From contig JAQMWT010000105.1 of the NCBI GenBank assembly GCA_029834535.1, positions 1-64,000 on the forward strand: 64,000 nt of DNA, given 5' to 3'. The notes beneath the pieces are model-generated. The model was given only the letters and a program-made list of their open reading frames with translations. It was not told where the DNA came from and made no database searches. The position numbers were made by a program, and so were the translations under genes. This DNA comes from Chrysophaeum taylorii (lineage: Eukaryota; Sar; Pelagophyceae; Pelagomonadales; Pelagomonadaceae). Positions 30,087 through 40,779 of this stretch are shown piece by piece (position 1 is the stretch's first letter; every line of letters begins with the position of its first letter).

Positions 30087-30671
30087 ATGGTTGACGCTGA
30101 TAATGCCCCTTCCTTAGCACAGGAAGATAGGAAATCTACCACCGGGTTTGTCTTCTATCTTTTCAACTGCCTTATTGGTTGGAAAAGCAAACTTCAACCG
30201 ATTGTCTCCTGCTCAACTCACGAAGCTGAGTTGATTGCCCTCAGTATTTGTGCTGATGAAGCTGTTTGGCTACGCAAGCTGCTGTTGGAACTCTCCTTTG
30301 TCGTCAACCCCACCTTCTACGTCAACAATGCTAATGGTGAGAACACCGCTGACCCTGTTGACTTCGATGACAATGACAACCCAATTGCTGAAGATATGCG
30401 CTTCATCAGAAGCCTGCCTCTTTTGTCTGACAATGCTACCGCTGTTCACACCTCTAATAACCCAGATGGGTCCTCTCGATCCAAGGCACTGTCGACTAGA
30501 TGGTTTGAGATTCGTGAGTACATATCGCTTCAGAAAATACGAGTCCATCATGTTCCCGGCAAGCTGAACGTGGCGGATGGCTTTACAAAACCACTTGCGG
30601 CTGAGTTCTCCACTTTTCGTTCTCTACTCGGTATGCATCATGCCTCTCACGACAATCCTTTACAGGATTGA
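30087..30671 (+). CDS. Copia 2 RNase H
   Basis: Reads VDADNAPSLAQEDRKSTTGF, then LIGWKSKLQPIVSCSTHEAE, LIALSICADEAVWLRKLLLE, LLSDNATAVHTS and HVPGKLNVADGFTKPLA. This is the full Copia RNase H set (D...RKSTTG, SSxEAE, DN.A, HV....ADxFTK). It includes an unusual insert rich in D and N between the SxEAE and DN blocks. It is one frameshift downstream of RT. Confidence 0.92.
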   Translation: MVDADNAPSLAQEDRKSTTGFVFYLFNCLIGWKSKLQPIVSCSTHEAELIALSICADEAVWLRKLLLELSFVVNPTFYVNNANGENTADPVDFDDNDNPIAEDMRFIRSLPLLSDNATAVHTSNNPDGSSRSKALSTRWFEIREYISLQKIRVHHVPGKLNVADGFTKPLAAEFSTFRSLLGMHHASHDNPLQD

Positions 30672-31819
30672 AGATACCTAGCTCTAGTGACCGCAACGTC
30701 GTTAAACTATCCCTGGCATTTTTTTCTCTTGCCACATTTTTTTTTTTATTGCCACTTTTTTTTTTTTATACACGGGCGAGTGTTGTTCATGTCTTCTTGA
30801 CACTCCCGTGGCCGTGGCATCTCTCCCAAGTTGTTTCAAAAGCGACAACCCATAACCACTGTCACTCCTACTACCTCCCAGGCTGCTACTGTCTCACCGA
30901 CACCAGCGATGGCCACAACATGGATTTTGCCCTGATTGAACGAGGATTCTCTCGTTCTGAGAGCTTCCGTACTCCTGCCACGCCCTTTCTCTCTTCTGTT
31001 ATGCGAGCGGAAATCTACGGCACTCAACTCGATATGAATCTGCTGACTCTTTACTGTTTGTGGAACTTACGACGTTCATATCCATGCGCCTACCCATTAC
31101 TACATTTTGGGAAGCTGCTCCTGCTATTACTTCTATTGGCTGCTACAGAGGCCCCAAACGTGAACGTCTCATCCTGTCATCCTACATTTCTTGCTTCTAC
31201 CACATATAATTCGAAGTCACAAGCACCTAGTGAACTCCCCACTGAAGTGCTGAGTCACCTTAACACAGATGACCACAAGAAGAATGGTCATATTCCCATC
31301 TCAACTATCACCACCAACATTTGTTGTGCTTGTCACAACACCGATCAGGCGCCCATACAACCTAACGTATGTGCACGTAATGCTACTTCCTTCCAACCCT
31401 CCTGTAACGGGTGCTCAGCTGGTCATATACGCGCAACCATCATACGCACGTATCATTTGCCAAAGGAGCTACATCTCTTGACCAGCAATCTAACACAACA
31501 TTCGTCACTTGCTCATTTAGTCTTATCAGTAACCGATGCAGCCACAGACTCCACTTCTCAATTACCATTGGCACTGGATCTTCAGCTTATTACTCAGATG
31601 CACCTGGAGCATCTTAACTTTCTTGTAACGCTCGAGCAAACACAAGCTCGTAAAACTCAGGCTATGTTCAAGGCCACCAAATACCACCATGTGATTCATA
31701 CTGTTATCCGATCGCGTGTACAACATCTTAACAACTACGCATCATCCTCTGATGATACAGAACCGCTATCACTCCGGAATGTAATGTTCGGCCACACTTA
31801 TGTTCAGGCAGAACATTAA
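30668..31819 (+). CDS. Copia 2 third ORF, possible membrane protein
   Basis: A 383-codon open frame after RNase H, with no match I recognise. The open frame starts at a TTG, so the hydrophobic N-terminal stretch (LAFFSLATFFFLLPLFFFY, from T-rich DNA) may not be translated; the first ATG is near 30921 (MDFALIERGF). Further on lie a leucine run (KLLLLLLLLAA), several Cys pairs (CCACHN; CNGCSAGH) and three N-glycosylation sequons (NVS, NAT, NLT). Position and layout recall the env-like ORFs of some Copia elements, but this is inference. Confidence 0.45.
   Translation: MKIPSSSDRNVVKLSLAFFSLATFFFLLPLFFFYTRASVVHVFLTLPWPWHLSQVVSKATTHNHCHSYYLPGCYCLTDTSDGHNMDFALIERGFSRSESFRTPATPFLSSVMRAEIYGTQLDMNLLTLYCLWNLRRSYPCAYPLLHFGKLLLLLLLLAATEAPNVNVSSCHPTFLASTTYNSKSQAPSELPTEVLSHLNTDDHKKNGHIPISTITTNICCACHNTDQAPIQPNVCARNATSFQPSCNGCSAGHIRATIIRTYHLPKELHLLTSNLTQHSSLAHLVLSVTDAATDSTSQLPLALDLQLITQMHLEHLNFLVTLEQTQARKTQAMFKATKYHHVIHTVIRSRVQHLNNYASSSDDTEPLSLRNVMFGHTYVQAEH
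30689..30710 (+). promoter_or_regulatory. 22-base junction motif, copy 2
   Basis: GACCGCAACGTCGTTAAAC followed by TAT, 18 bases after the RNase H stop. Confidence 0.5.
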
Positions 31820-31842
31820 GGCTCCTGCACCCTTTTGACGTT

Positions 31843-31863
31843 GACCGAAACGTCGTTAAACTA
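31843..31863 (+). promoter_or_regulatory. 22-base junction motif, copy 3
   Basis: GACCGAAACGTCGTTAAAC followed by TA, 24 bases after the stop of the third ORF. Confidence 0.5.
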
Positions 31864-32912
31864 CTCACTCCACGCTAGACGCTATTCTGGAGATATCTTC
31901 GCCACCGTTACCTACGCCTTCTGCTTCGCTTGCTGATTCCGACTGTGCCAACAAGTCGACCAACTCCAGGAGACACCTCCCTGGAGAACCGGCTCTTCCC
32001 TCCTACAGCCAACACCCGCGTGTTACTTATACACCGTACAAGATCACAGAGCTGTTGTCTCGCTTAATACTCACAGCTCATGATCAACATGCTACCAACT
32101 ACTCCCCGGACGATCACCTCCTTCATCTACGTGACAAGTTGCTCTCATGCTTCAGAGCATTCCGTCCGCTCTCATGTGAATCTGAAGACTCTTCTATCTT
32201 CGTTCTTCGTTCGCCAAGTCCAACTTTTTTTTTTTTGGAAAACCAACTGGACACCTTTCAACTAGATTCTCCATCGCCATCCATACTGAATGCTCTACTC
32301 ACCCTTCTCTTGGCACCATCGTTCAGCTGGTGTTCACCACCTTACAGCAGAAGCTGACGATGATTAATAATCGAACACACTGTCTGTTGTATCTGTGTTT
32401 CTTAATGTTCTGTTCAAAAGGGTCAAATCGACTCTCAGTTCCACCAAGTCCAAGTCCAAGTCCTAAGACCCTTCTATACTCTTGATGCTTCGTATGTGAC
32501 CTCTGTGACCATCAAGACCGTATTCCTTCTTTTTTTTTCTTCATCATCATCTTTCTTTCTCAAGAGATGCTCTACAGTCGCACCTTGCGCTTAAGACATC
32601 TCGAGGGGGCAGCGAAATCTGCTGCCTCTTACCCTTATCCGTCCGTTGAGAACGTGATCTCTTCCCACCTTCTTCTTCCTTTCTACACAATCAAATAGTC
32701 TCTGATTTGTGCCTACGCTCATCATCATGGTCTAGCGCGTCCGGGTATGTAGCACTATACACTTCACCTTTCTCGTGTAGTTCTAGATGCCGCCTGTCGT
32801 GTTCTGAGGATATAGGGAACATAACCTTCATTCCCCGAATTAACCTTTCCAGACGTACACGATGAGACGGGATGGTTTCCCAGGTGACTTACCACTGCTT
32901 GCTAAATGCTCT
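31864..32912 (+). other. Copia 2 3' non-coding region
   Basis: About 1 kb, pyrimidine-rich on the plus strand, with poly-T runs (32224, 32527). No coding sequence is supported. It ends where homology to hAT begins. Confidence 0.4.
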
Positions 32913-33002
32913 GCATCGTTATTCTCGTCCGAAATCCCATGATGCTTGGAGATGAGCTTGGTGTTGGCGTACTTCTCTCGTGCCCATTCCATAAACTCCC
33001 GA

Positions 33003-33279
33003 TGAATTAATTACTTAATTAATTAATTAATTAATTAATTAATTAATTAATTGATTAATTAATTAATTAATTAATTAATTAATCAATTAATTAATTAATT
33101 AATTAATTAATTGATTAATTAATTAATTAATTAATTAATTAATTAATTAATTAATTAATTAATTAATTAATTAATTAATTAATTAATTAATTAATTAATT
33201 AATTAATTAATTAATTAATTAATTAATTAATTAATTAATTAAGTAATTAATTAATCAATTAATTAATTAATTAATTAAT
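33003..33279. repeat. (AATT)n microsatellite in hAT copy 2
   Basis: About 275 bases of nearly pure AATT/TTAA repeat with rare ATTG or AAGT variants. Copy 1 has only CCGATTAATGAGG at this point (14871-14883 complement), so the array grew from an ATTAAT seed inside transposase coding sequence. Confidence 0.97.
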
Positions 33280-33319
33280 GCGGAGGAGGGCTGTCAGCAT
33301 CTCAGATATAGCTCAGAGC

Positions 33320-35044
33320 CTAGGCAAGTGCTCTTGTCGTCCAAGACAATGTTTTCAGCGGAAAAAAATGACGCGCTCGCAAAAAAAAATGACGCGCTCG
33401 CAAAAGCTTTCGGCCGGTATATGCTACCCCGATAGCACCGCGCGAGGCACGGGCGAGTTTGGGAAATAAGCCCAGGTCGGGGTTCTGCTCCGCACGTTGG
33501 TAGAGCTTGCCGACGTGTAGTGGAAGGAGGTCATCAACAACGTCAAGAGGCTGGGTACAGTCTTTGAGCTCCGCCGGAAACTCCTGCTTCCAATTGATCT
33601 GGCTCGCGAACCTGATCCACCGGGGGAAACGCCTCATCAAAGTCCACAGCCGGCTCTTCCTCCGCTGGTGTCGGCGTCGGCTGCGGATCCGCCACCTGCA
33701 ACGTATCGCCCCACAACCCAAAATTTAACATGCCGCCATTATCCACGGCCGCATCCGCGCAAGTGTCCATGCCGCCGCCATCGGCAGCAACAAGAGTCTC
33801 GGCACCAGCATCCTTTTTGCGTAGACGTCGCCGCAGCTGCAGCCTTCTGCTCGAGCCGCTGGGTATGGATATTGTTGCCGTACTCGACATACAGCTCCTT
33901 CAGGAGGGGAATGGCTTTGGGCTTATCCTCCTCAGAGATGATGCTGATGGTGCGGAAGTCGAGCAGAGCAGCAATGAGCTCGCGATCGGATCTCTGATTG
34001 TACTCCAGGAAAGGAATGATCGACTCGCCCTTGTTCCCGCGGTAGCATCGCTGAGCTTCGAGGATGGCGCGCCTGTGGCACTCCTTGCCGGTTTGGGTGA
34101 AAAAATCATCGATGGCCTTGATGCGACGAGGGAGCGCGCGGCCCGTGGTGTCGCCCTCGTAATCGATGAGCGAGAAACTATCCGCTTCCAGCTTGGTGAT
34201 CATCTGGCGCTCGAGCTCGCACGAGACCGCGCCCGTGAAGAGGCCCTCATAGTTGGACGAGCTTTTCGGCAGCGTCGGTGATATTCGTGATGGCCTCGAA
34301 CTCCGCCATCGTCTCGAAGTCCTCTTCGGTGGCCGGCCAATCGATTTTCTTGTGTTGGACCGCGTAGATGTGGAGGGCTTTCGTCAATTGGAGCACAGAG
34401 CGCAGGAGAGCGTGGCGCGCAGAGACGCGGGTGCCGTTCAGGTCGAGCTTGGGCTTGATACGAGGGCAGTGGGAGAGCTTGCACAGTTTGAAGAGAGCGT
34501 CCGTGCAATCGGTCCCGTAGGTGAAGTGCTTCGCGATGTTGTGAGCCAACTGCATGATAGCCTGGCCCTCGGGGAAGCGGTTGATGATTTTCTTGTTTTT
34601 TGACCGCGTCAGATCTCCGATGCAGGATCGCGAGATCTTACTCACCTTGTGCATGTCGCAGACGTCGCCGACCACGTTTACTTCTTCGGCGACGCCCAAG
34701 ACAGCCTGGTCGGAGACGACGTTCGCGACGGCGGTTCTGTACGAAACGCCCGTGATGTTGATGTGAATCTCCTCGAGCGCGCGCGCCGTTGTCTGCTTCG
34801 TCCCGTCGGTCACCGTTCGGAACCCCAAACAGATGACGAGGTTGCGAACCCACTCCTTGCGAATAAACTGGATACCGACAGCGACACGCTTCTTGTGGTG
34901 GTCCTTGAGTGTGCCGCCGTCATGTATCGACTGCGCGAAGGGGTTTCCCTCGGCGGCGGCGGCTCCGACTTGGACCTCAAAGATATGTTTCATCACCCGC
35001 ACGAAGTTCGCGAACTCCGCTTTAACCCAGAACCCTTTGCCCAT
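33320..35044 (-). pseudogene. hAT transposase copy 2, partly open
   Basis: The N-terminal 265 codons are continuous (35044-34247; MGKGFWVKAEFANFVRVMKH to TNITDAAEKLVQL), longer than in copy 1. The frame then shifts by one base to SSNYEGLFTGAVSCELERQM and runs to NNIHTQRLEQKAAAAAT (34203-33739), then through an alanine/acidic linker to LPLHVGKLYQRAEQNPDLGL. The C-terminal dimerisation block is wrecked by a small duplication (ATGACGCGCTCGCAAAA twice, 33368-33402) and by the AATT array. Not functional. Confidence 0.75.
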
Positions 35045-35882
35045 TGCGATGGAGGTGTGGACACGAACCGCCTCGGCTGCTGCTGCTGCTGCCTAGTTGA
35101 AAGTGGGCCTGATTCATTTCCCGAAAGTATCGGTCGTTCGCCGTAACCATCGACACTTTTTTTTGCGCGCCAAAGACAACATACCGAGCTGTGAAACCGA
35201 GCGCGACAGCTTTCCTGTCGGAGGAACCTACCTACCTGTCGTCACAACGAAATGTAGCTGTCCAGAGTAGTACCCCCGGTCTTCCTCCTCCTCACCGCGG
35301 ATTTTTTTTGTCTGCGGCAGGCTTCCAACGCTTCTGACACTCCTACCTCCCTCGCTTTCCGTTTTTTTCTCCGCCTGGTTCCGACCAATCTCGGAGTCCG
35401 GGTGCGCCTTCTCGAAGTGCGCCAGCGCCGCCGTCGTATTCCAAATCCCCTTCTTCTTCTTCTTGTGTTTTTGGCATCGCGGTCAGGTCGTAACGCGTCC
35501 TGCCGCTCGTCGGATCGCGAAAGATGCAGCAGTGCGTCCTTTTTTATAACTGCAGTCCGAGTCTTTCTTCGCTCGCTCGCTCGCTCTGGGTGATCGATCC
35601 CCTGTCTGTTCTGTCAGGCGCTTAACGTGCCTCCAAACCCCAGAAGGCGCCGCTCTGCTCCCGGCTTTCTTTCCCGGGCGGGCGGGCGTTTTGCGGGCGT
35701 GCGTGATATATCCCGATAGTGGTCCGGTGGAATGTACTGCCTCGCGGCGTCGTATTCCTCCTCCTCCTCCGCCCCGCTGAGATCCTCGTCCAACACGAGG
35801 TGGTGGTATGGTATACACGCACTCGAGCCGATTCCGTCTTCTCGAACGTCACGTAAAATCAATCCCGTGACCCGTGAGTCTC

Positions 35883-36150
35883 AAGGGGAACGGGGAAAGT
35901 CGCGGGGACGGGGAAGAGAAGGTGCGGGGAGCGAGGAAGGTGCGGGGACGGGGAAGGTGCGGGGGCGGGGAAGGTGCGGGGACGGGGAAGGTGCGGGGAC
36001 GGGGAAGGCGCGGGGAGCGGGGAAGGTGCGGGGAGGGAAGGTGCGGGAACGGGGAAGGTGCGGGGAGCGAGGAAGGCGCGGGGGCGGGGAAGGTGCGGGG
36101 ACGAGGAAGGTGCGGGGAGGGAAGGTGCGGGAACGGGGAAGGTGCGGTGA
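35883..36150 (+). repeat. GC-rich minisatellite, left arm
   Basis: Repeats of GGGGAAGGTGCGGGGAC and variants. Its outer part (AAGGGGAACGGGGAAAGTCG) is found complementary at 40525-40543, making this and the block 40255-40543 inverted arms. Open frames here are repeat artefacts. Confidence 0.9.
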
Positions 36151-36153
36151 GCG

Positions 36154-36371
36154 AGAGCGCTGTACCCATTTCCTTCGACGCGAGAACATCGTGGCTTCTC
36201 TTTTAACTACATATTAGAAACGAAACCCTCGTAGCAGTCGACTTTTTAATTACTCATTAAAAAACTAGCTCGCATGCACTCCTAAAATCTCGCTCTGCGT
36301 TAGTTCCCCCTCGAGAGGAGCACAATGGTCGCACGTGTGACGGTGGCACCCAGCTCACTTTCCCTTCGTAC
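36154..36371 (+). repeat. 218-bp direct repeat A
   Basis: AGAGCGCTGTACCCATTTCC to CACTTTCCCTTCGTAC, identical to 37071-37288 except for about one base. Spacing is 917 bp. Confidence 0.95.
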
Positions 36372-36943
36372 GTCAACCCGACATCGCCTTTCGTTTCCAG
36401 CCAGGCTACACACACATGTTTCTTGCCACGTCGCGGAAGCGATGGCCCGTCGTCTTCATCGAGCGCGACGCATGGAAGTAGCTTTTTGGCCCAAACCGCC
36501 AAGCGCACCAACGACCCCGGGTCGTGGAGGTCGGGGTCTCCTGCCGAAACGCTCTCTCTCGGTGCGTCGTGCTCCAGTACACCAAAAGCTGTTGGAGACG
36601 CAGCGGGCGCGGAGGTACGGATAACGTCGACATTGCTGCTGGTGCATGCTGACAGTATCTCGACGAGCTTGTGCGTGCCCTGGCGGCTCTGGGCGCGCGC
36701 GGCCAGCCCGAGCTCTTTGTTCACTAGGACGATCCTCTCCGATGTGGTAATGTTTCCCGTTGATTTTTTGTTTCTGAGCTCGTTGATGACAGTGGCTTCG
36801 CGCTGTAATCGATCTTGAGCCCGAGAATCAAATTCCATCAGGCCACGTGCCCAACCGACGGACGTAGGTTGATGGACCCCCTCGGAACGAAGGAAGAAAG
36901 CGGCAAAAAAGTGCACGAGGATGGTGCGCTGCGTGTCGGCCAA
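36257..36943 (-). CDS. Unknown ORF in the insertion
   Basis: A 228-codon minus-strand frame containing FDSRAQDRLQREATVINELR, ERIVLVNKELGLAARAQSRQ and KKHVCVAWLETKGDVGLTYE. Its C-terminus lies in direct repeat A. The composition is protein-like with charged helices, but I recognise no domain. Its upstream continuation (CLFAVVRDCLDWPT in another frame) suggests a frameshift. No function is proposed. Confidence 0.4.
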   Translation of the reverse strand: MADTQRTILVHFFAAFFLRSEGVHQPTSVGWARGLMEFDSRAQDRLQREATVINELRNKKSTGNITTSERIVLVNKELGLAARAQSRQGTHKLVEILSACTSSNVDVIRTSAPAASPTAFGVLEHDAPRESVSAGDPDLHDPGSLVRLAVWAKKLLPCVALDEDDGPSLPRRGKKHVCVAWLETKGDVGLTYEGKVSWVPPSHVRPLCSSRGGTNAERDFRSACELVF

Positions 36944-37070
36944 TCAAGACAATCTCGCACGACAGCAAACAAACACACTTCTGAGCTCAACCTGCCAAGG
37001 CACGCGCGATGCACCTCATCTCGTGGGTGAGTTCGTCTGCGAGAGGGCACCAACTCGGCCGCGCGGGGCC

Positions 37071-37288
37071 AGAGCGCTGTATCCATTTCCTTCGACGCGA
37101 GAACATCGTGGCTTCTCTTTTAACTACATATTAGAAACGAAACCCTCGTAGCAGTCGACTTTTTAATTACTCATTAAAAAACTAGCTCGCATGCACTCCT
37201 AAAATCTCGCTCTGCGTTAGTTCCCCCTCGAGAGGAGCACAATGGTCGCACGTGTGACGGTGGCACCCAGCTCACTTTCCCTTCGTAC
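37071..37288 (+). repeat. 218-bp direct repeat B
   Basis: Second copy of the repeat at 36154-36371. Near identity implies a recent duplication. Confidence 0.95.
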
Positions 37289-37907
37289 CTCGTGTGGCAC
37301 GTCTGCTAAATATTGGAGGCACCGCGAGCGGATTGGGCGGATTTTCCTCAGAAAACAAAAATCGTCGAGGCCCGTTCGAGAATGAATGAGGGGCCGAAGT
37401 GAAAGGCGCCCCTTAATCGTGACATTGACGAGCATATATTATTACTATTGGTAAGCAACTCCATTCTGCTGAGGCAGAATGGATGAACTCCATTCTGCTA
37501 AGGCAGAATGGATGAACGCAGGGGAAATAAAAAAATGACAAGCGGGCCGGGGCCAAGAAGGAGCAACAAGGGGGAGAAAAGGTGTGAGACAGGAACAGGG
37601 ATATGGGCGGAGCGAGAGAAAAAGTGGGGACAATAAAGAAGGGCGCAGAGAGAGGGCAAGACAAAGAAAGAGCAAGATGGGGACGCGAAATAGGAAAGCT
37701 GGAGGGATACACTGCCCCCAGCATGTCCGTGCGCTTGCATTCATTAAACACCCTCGCGTGACTGTACCCTTTCAGCCTCCTAGGGTGCCCATGCCTTTTT
37801 CCCCTCGCGAATCGTGGCTTGTTTGATTTCAATTGCAAGTGCGACGTGAGCCTGCGTTAAATCGGTAGAGGGTTCTCGTATTCCGCAGACAACCTGGGCA
37901 GCCCACC
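37289..37907. other. Non-coding part of the insertion
   Basis: Contains a 27-bp tandem repeat (ACTCCATTCTGCTGAGGCAG type, 37458-37515) and a purine-rich stretch (37520-37690). No gene is supported. Confidence 0.5.
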
Positions 37908-39558
37908 TTAAGAGCTCGTCGTAAAGAACTCTCTTATTGTCGTCATTGCATAATACGCTTTGGCGAGCTGCACAAAAATATGGTGTTCCGCCGTTCGATC
38001 ATGTCGACGGATGTCTTTCAGGATTGTGTCTGTGTGCCAAATCTTGCGGATCCAGGCTTTGGTTCCTTCGTCAACGACAAATTTCTTGCAAGGATCGTCG
38101 TATTCGAAAGGCTCATCGTCTTCTGGTGGGGGTGAGCACCCCGATCGCGGGCTAATCGGCGACATGCGCTCGTCTTTGTTCTCATCTGGGTGTCCTTCCT
38201 CGTTTCCGGGAGAGCCAATCGAGCTCATAAAAATCACGAATTGCACTATCACCGGGGTTGCATTCCGCCATCTTGCGCGTTTCTCCTTGCTGTGCTCGAT
38301 CTCTTCCAATTTTGGACATGAGTTCCTGCGTAAGCAACTTCATTTCCTCGATATTCTTTTCCACATATTCGATATTCTTTTCCATATTCCGGACTCTAAT
38401 TCCCAAGAGAGGTCCGCGTGAGTCGCGTGAGTCATGCCATTACAAAAATCGCGACAATCTCCCAAAAGTGTCGATGATGCTTTGTTCAAATACTCGTTAA
38501 TCACAGCGGAGAGAGCCTGGTCTTTATTCGGAAATCGAGTGACTTCCGCCATGATGTTTGACGCCTTTGCCTTAAACTCGACCCATAAATCCGAGAGCGC
38601 AGCGTCGCTTCGATTTGAGATGAGATAACAATGCTCAGACGGCGGTTGAGAAATCCCAGAACAATGTCCATACGGTTGAAAAATCCCGGAGGTACTTCTC
38701 TCGTCATGCGTGGTGCTACTTGTCTCAAAGTCGGAGTGACCGTGTGCACCTCGGTGGGATGCAAATGGACCATATCCAATGGAAGCAGCGGGCCGCTCGT
38801 CCGGACGTATCAGTCGATCCACATCGAGGTGGCCTCCATTCTGCACAAATCGAAGGGTACCACAAAGTATGCAGCCTATCGCAAACGATGCGTCGATCAC
38901 GAACTTACGGTCCCAATCAGCTACAGGATCGGCCCAGTATTGGTCGTAGCTTCCCTTCACAAATTCCGCAATCACGGCACCACGAATCCCGCCACGCAGT
39001 TCGTGCTCGTGCACGGACGTCCACTGCGTCATCGACGCGAGTCGTTTGACATGAAACGATCGAGGTTGAGGTCGGTCGTCTGGACGAGGTTCAGCGTTAA
39101 CTGATGAAGCGGGGACCGTGGCTCGAGACCAAAAGTCGGCTTTCTCATTAAGCACAGAAGATGCCCACGTCGGGAACTCACTCGTCCCGTTCAACGACGT
39201 GATAAAAAACACCCGGCGACCTTGACACCGGAGTTGCGCCATCTGCAACGTCAGTCGTAGGTCGTTCCACATTAACGTGCCAGTGGAAGGCTTCGCCGAC
39301 TACAGCGCTGATGACATCGCGGAGGTCGACGTTCACGAAGTTCGCGTGCCGGAAGACCAAGTTGCATAGCGAGATGAGGTGCTCCCTCCCCAAGATTTTT
39401 TTCACAAACTCGGGAGGGTAAAGCCCGATGCTGCGTCCACTCAGCGCCGCGGCCACAAGACTTTCACACGTCTTGGGGACTTGTATGAGGACGGCGCGGC
39501 CTTGGGTTTCCTGACGACGCGCCTTCCTTCCCATCCGTCGAATGATGTCGTGCACCAC
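37908..39558 (-). pseudogene. Unknown multi-frame ORF in the insertion
   Basis: Three consecutive minus-strand frames look like one broken gene. First (39558-39178): SGRSIGLYPPEFVKKILGRE and HLISLCNLVFRHANFVNVDL. Second (39272-38340): GAVIAEFVKGSYDQYWADPV, DLWVEFKAKASNIMAEVTRF and ALSAVINEYLNKASSTLLGD. Third (38406-37908, itself shifted near 38240): EYVEKNIEEMKLLTQELMSK and AWIRKIWHTDTILKDIRRHD. The coiled-coil-like KNIEYVEKNIEEMK comes from a short DNA repeat. It could be the insertion's own protein; no known transposase motif is seen. Confidence 0.4.
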
Positions 39559-39835
39559 ACCACAGCTCTCCTCAGTCCTCGCCTTCGTCGAGAAGTCCTA
39601 GAAACGGGGAGAAGGAATCGGGGGGGTCGTCTGGTAGTGACGTCTGCGAGCAAAGCACTGACGTCGACGCAGTGTTGAAGCAATGCGATCTTTCGCGGCC
39701 CAACGGTCTCCGTGCCGAAGGGGGAGGGCCGCATCTAAGATGACGTAAAAGATGTGGAAGTTCGCGTGAAGTTCACTTGTAGCCAAAGCTACAAAGGTGT
39801 GCAAACGAAAATGTAGATTTCCGGTATAATGTATA

Positions 39836-40090
39836 GGGTCGGATAAGAAAACGAGACTAGCCCGCGCCGCAACGACGGGTCCTACAACGCGTGGGCTTTT
39901 TCCTTTTTTTGCGCGAGGGGACGAAAGGATGCCGACTTCACTATGGGGACTAGTTCCATCGCGACGATCTCGCGGCGTGGCGGCACATACTGCTTGAGTA
40001 CAAATGAACATAGCTCAGCGATCCGTTGAGTATGTCTTAGTACAAACTGAAACATAGTTAACGGCTCGTACGAACTTTCTTATCCGACCC
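39836..40090. mobile_element. MITE copy 2, 255 bp
   Basis: Ends GGGTCGGATAAGAAA and TTTCTTATCCGACCC are inverted complements, flanked by TA on both sides. Almost identical to 5131-5382. TA duplication and small size fit a Tc1/mariner-type MITE. Confidence 0.88.
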
Positions 40091-40254
40091 TACCTAGAGG
40101 ACCCCTTCAGAGACCCGAACGAAACTCATCGAAACTCATCGACCGATTTACCCCTTCGAAAAACCGCAGGTTTATTAGAAAGGCCGCGTTGTGACAGCCG
40201 GTCCGGCCTAGAGGGGCGGGAGAAACGGGTATCCGCTACACCTTCCTTTTTGCC

Positions 40255-40543
40255 CGCGACCACCCCGTCCCCGCACCTTCCCCGTCCCCGCACCTTCCCC
40301 GCTCCCCGCCACATCCCCGCTCCCCGCCACATCCCCGTCCCCGTACTTTCCCCGTCCCCGCACTTTCCCCGTCCCCGCACCTTCCCCGTCCCCGCACCTT
40401 CCCCTCCCCGCACTTTCCCGTCCCCGCACTTTCCCGCCCCCACCCCGTCCCGCGCCTTCCCCGTCCCAGCACTTCCCCGCCCCGCACCTTCCTCGCTCCC
40501 CGCACCTTCTTTCCCCGTCCCCGCGACTTTCCCCGTTCCCCTT
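40255..40543 (-). repeat. GC-rich minisatellite, inverted arm
   Basis: The complement of the 35883-36150 array, ending GCGACTTTCCCCGTTCCCCTT. With the left arm it brackets 4.1 kb. Confidence 0.9.
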
Positions 40544-40779
40544 ATGCCTCTTAAGGTATTGTCCTTTTAGAGCTGCACGTTTACAGGACTGAACCGGCGG
40601 GACGCACGAGAGAGATGGGGGGTAGGGGGATCAGAGTACGCGGTGGTCCCGGGTTAGGAGTCCTTGGCGAGAGGAACTCCGCGGACCCCCCCCAGGTTTA
40701 CTCGCAAACCGCCCTGAGAGAGGGTGGCTTCGCGAGGAAAGAGGATCCTCGGAAAGCGGGGAAGCCGCGGAGTAAGAGG

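Larger units (their letters stand above)
28080..32912 (+). mobile_element. Copia-type element 2 with extra ORF, 5' truncated
   Basis: Starts abruptly in pol-like sequence against the Gypsy gag and ends against hAT copy 2 at about 32912. It holds Copia RT, RNase H, a third ORF and about 1.1 kb of 3' sequence. Gag, protease and integrase are missing. No LTR pair is seen. A 22-base motif occurs three times at module borders (28782, 30689, 31843). Confidence 0.75.

Noticed and set aside
35732-36217. Arg/Gly-rich ORFs on both strands
   Set aside because: All frames are open through the GC-rich minisatellite because the repeat has no stops; not genes.
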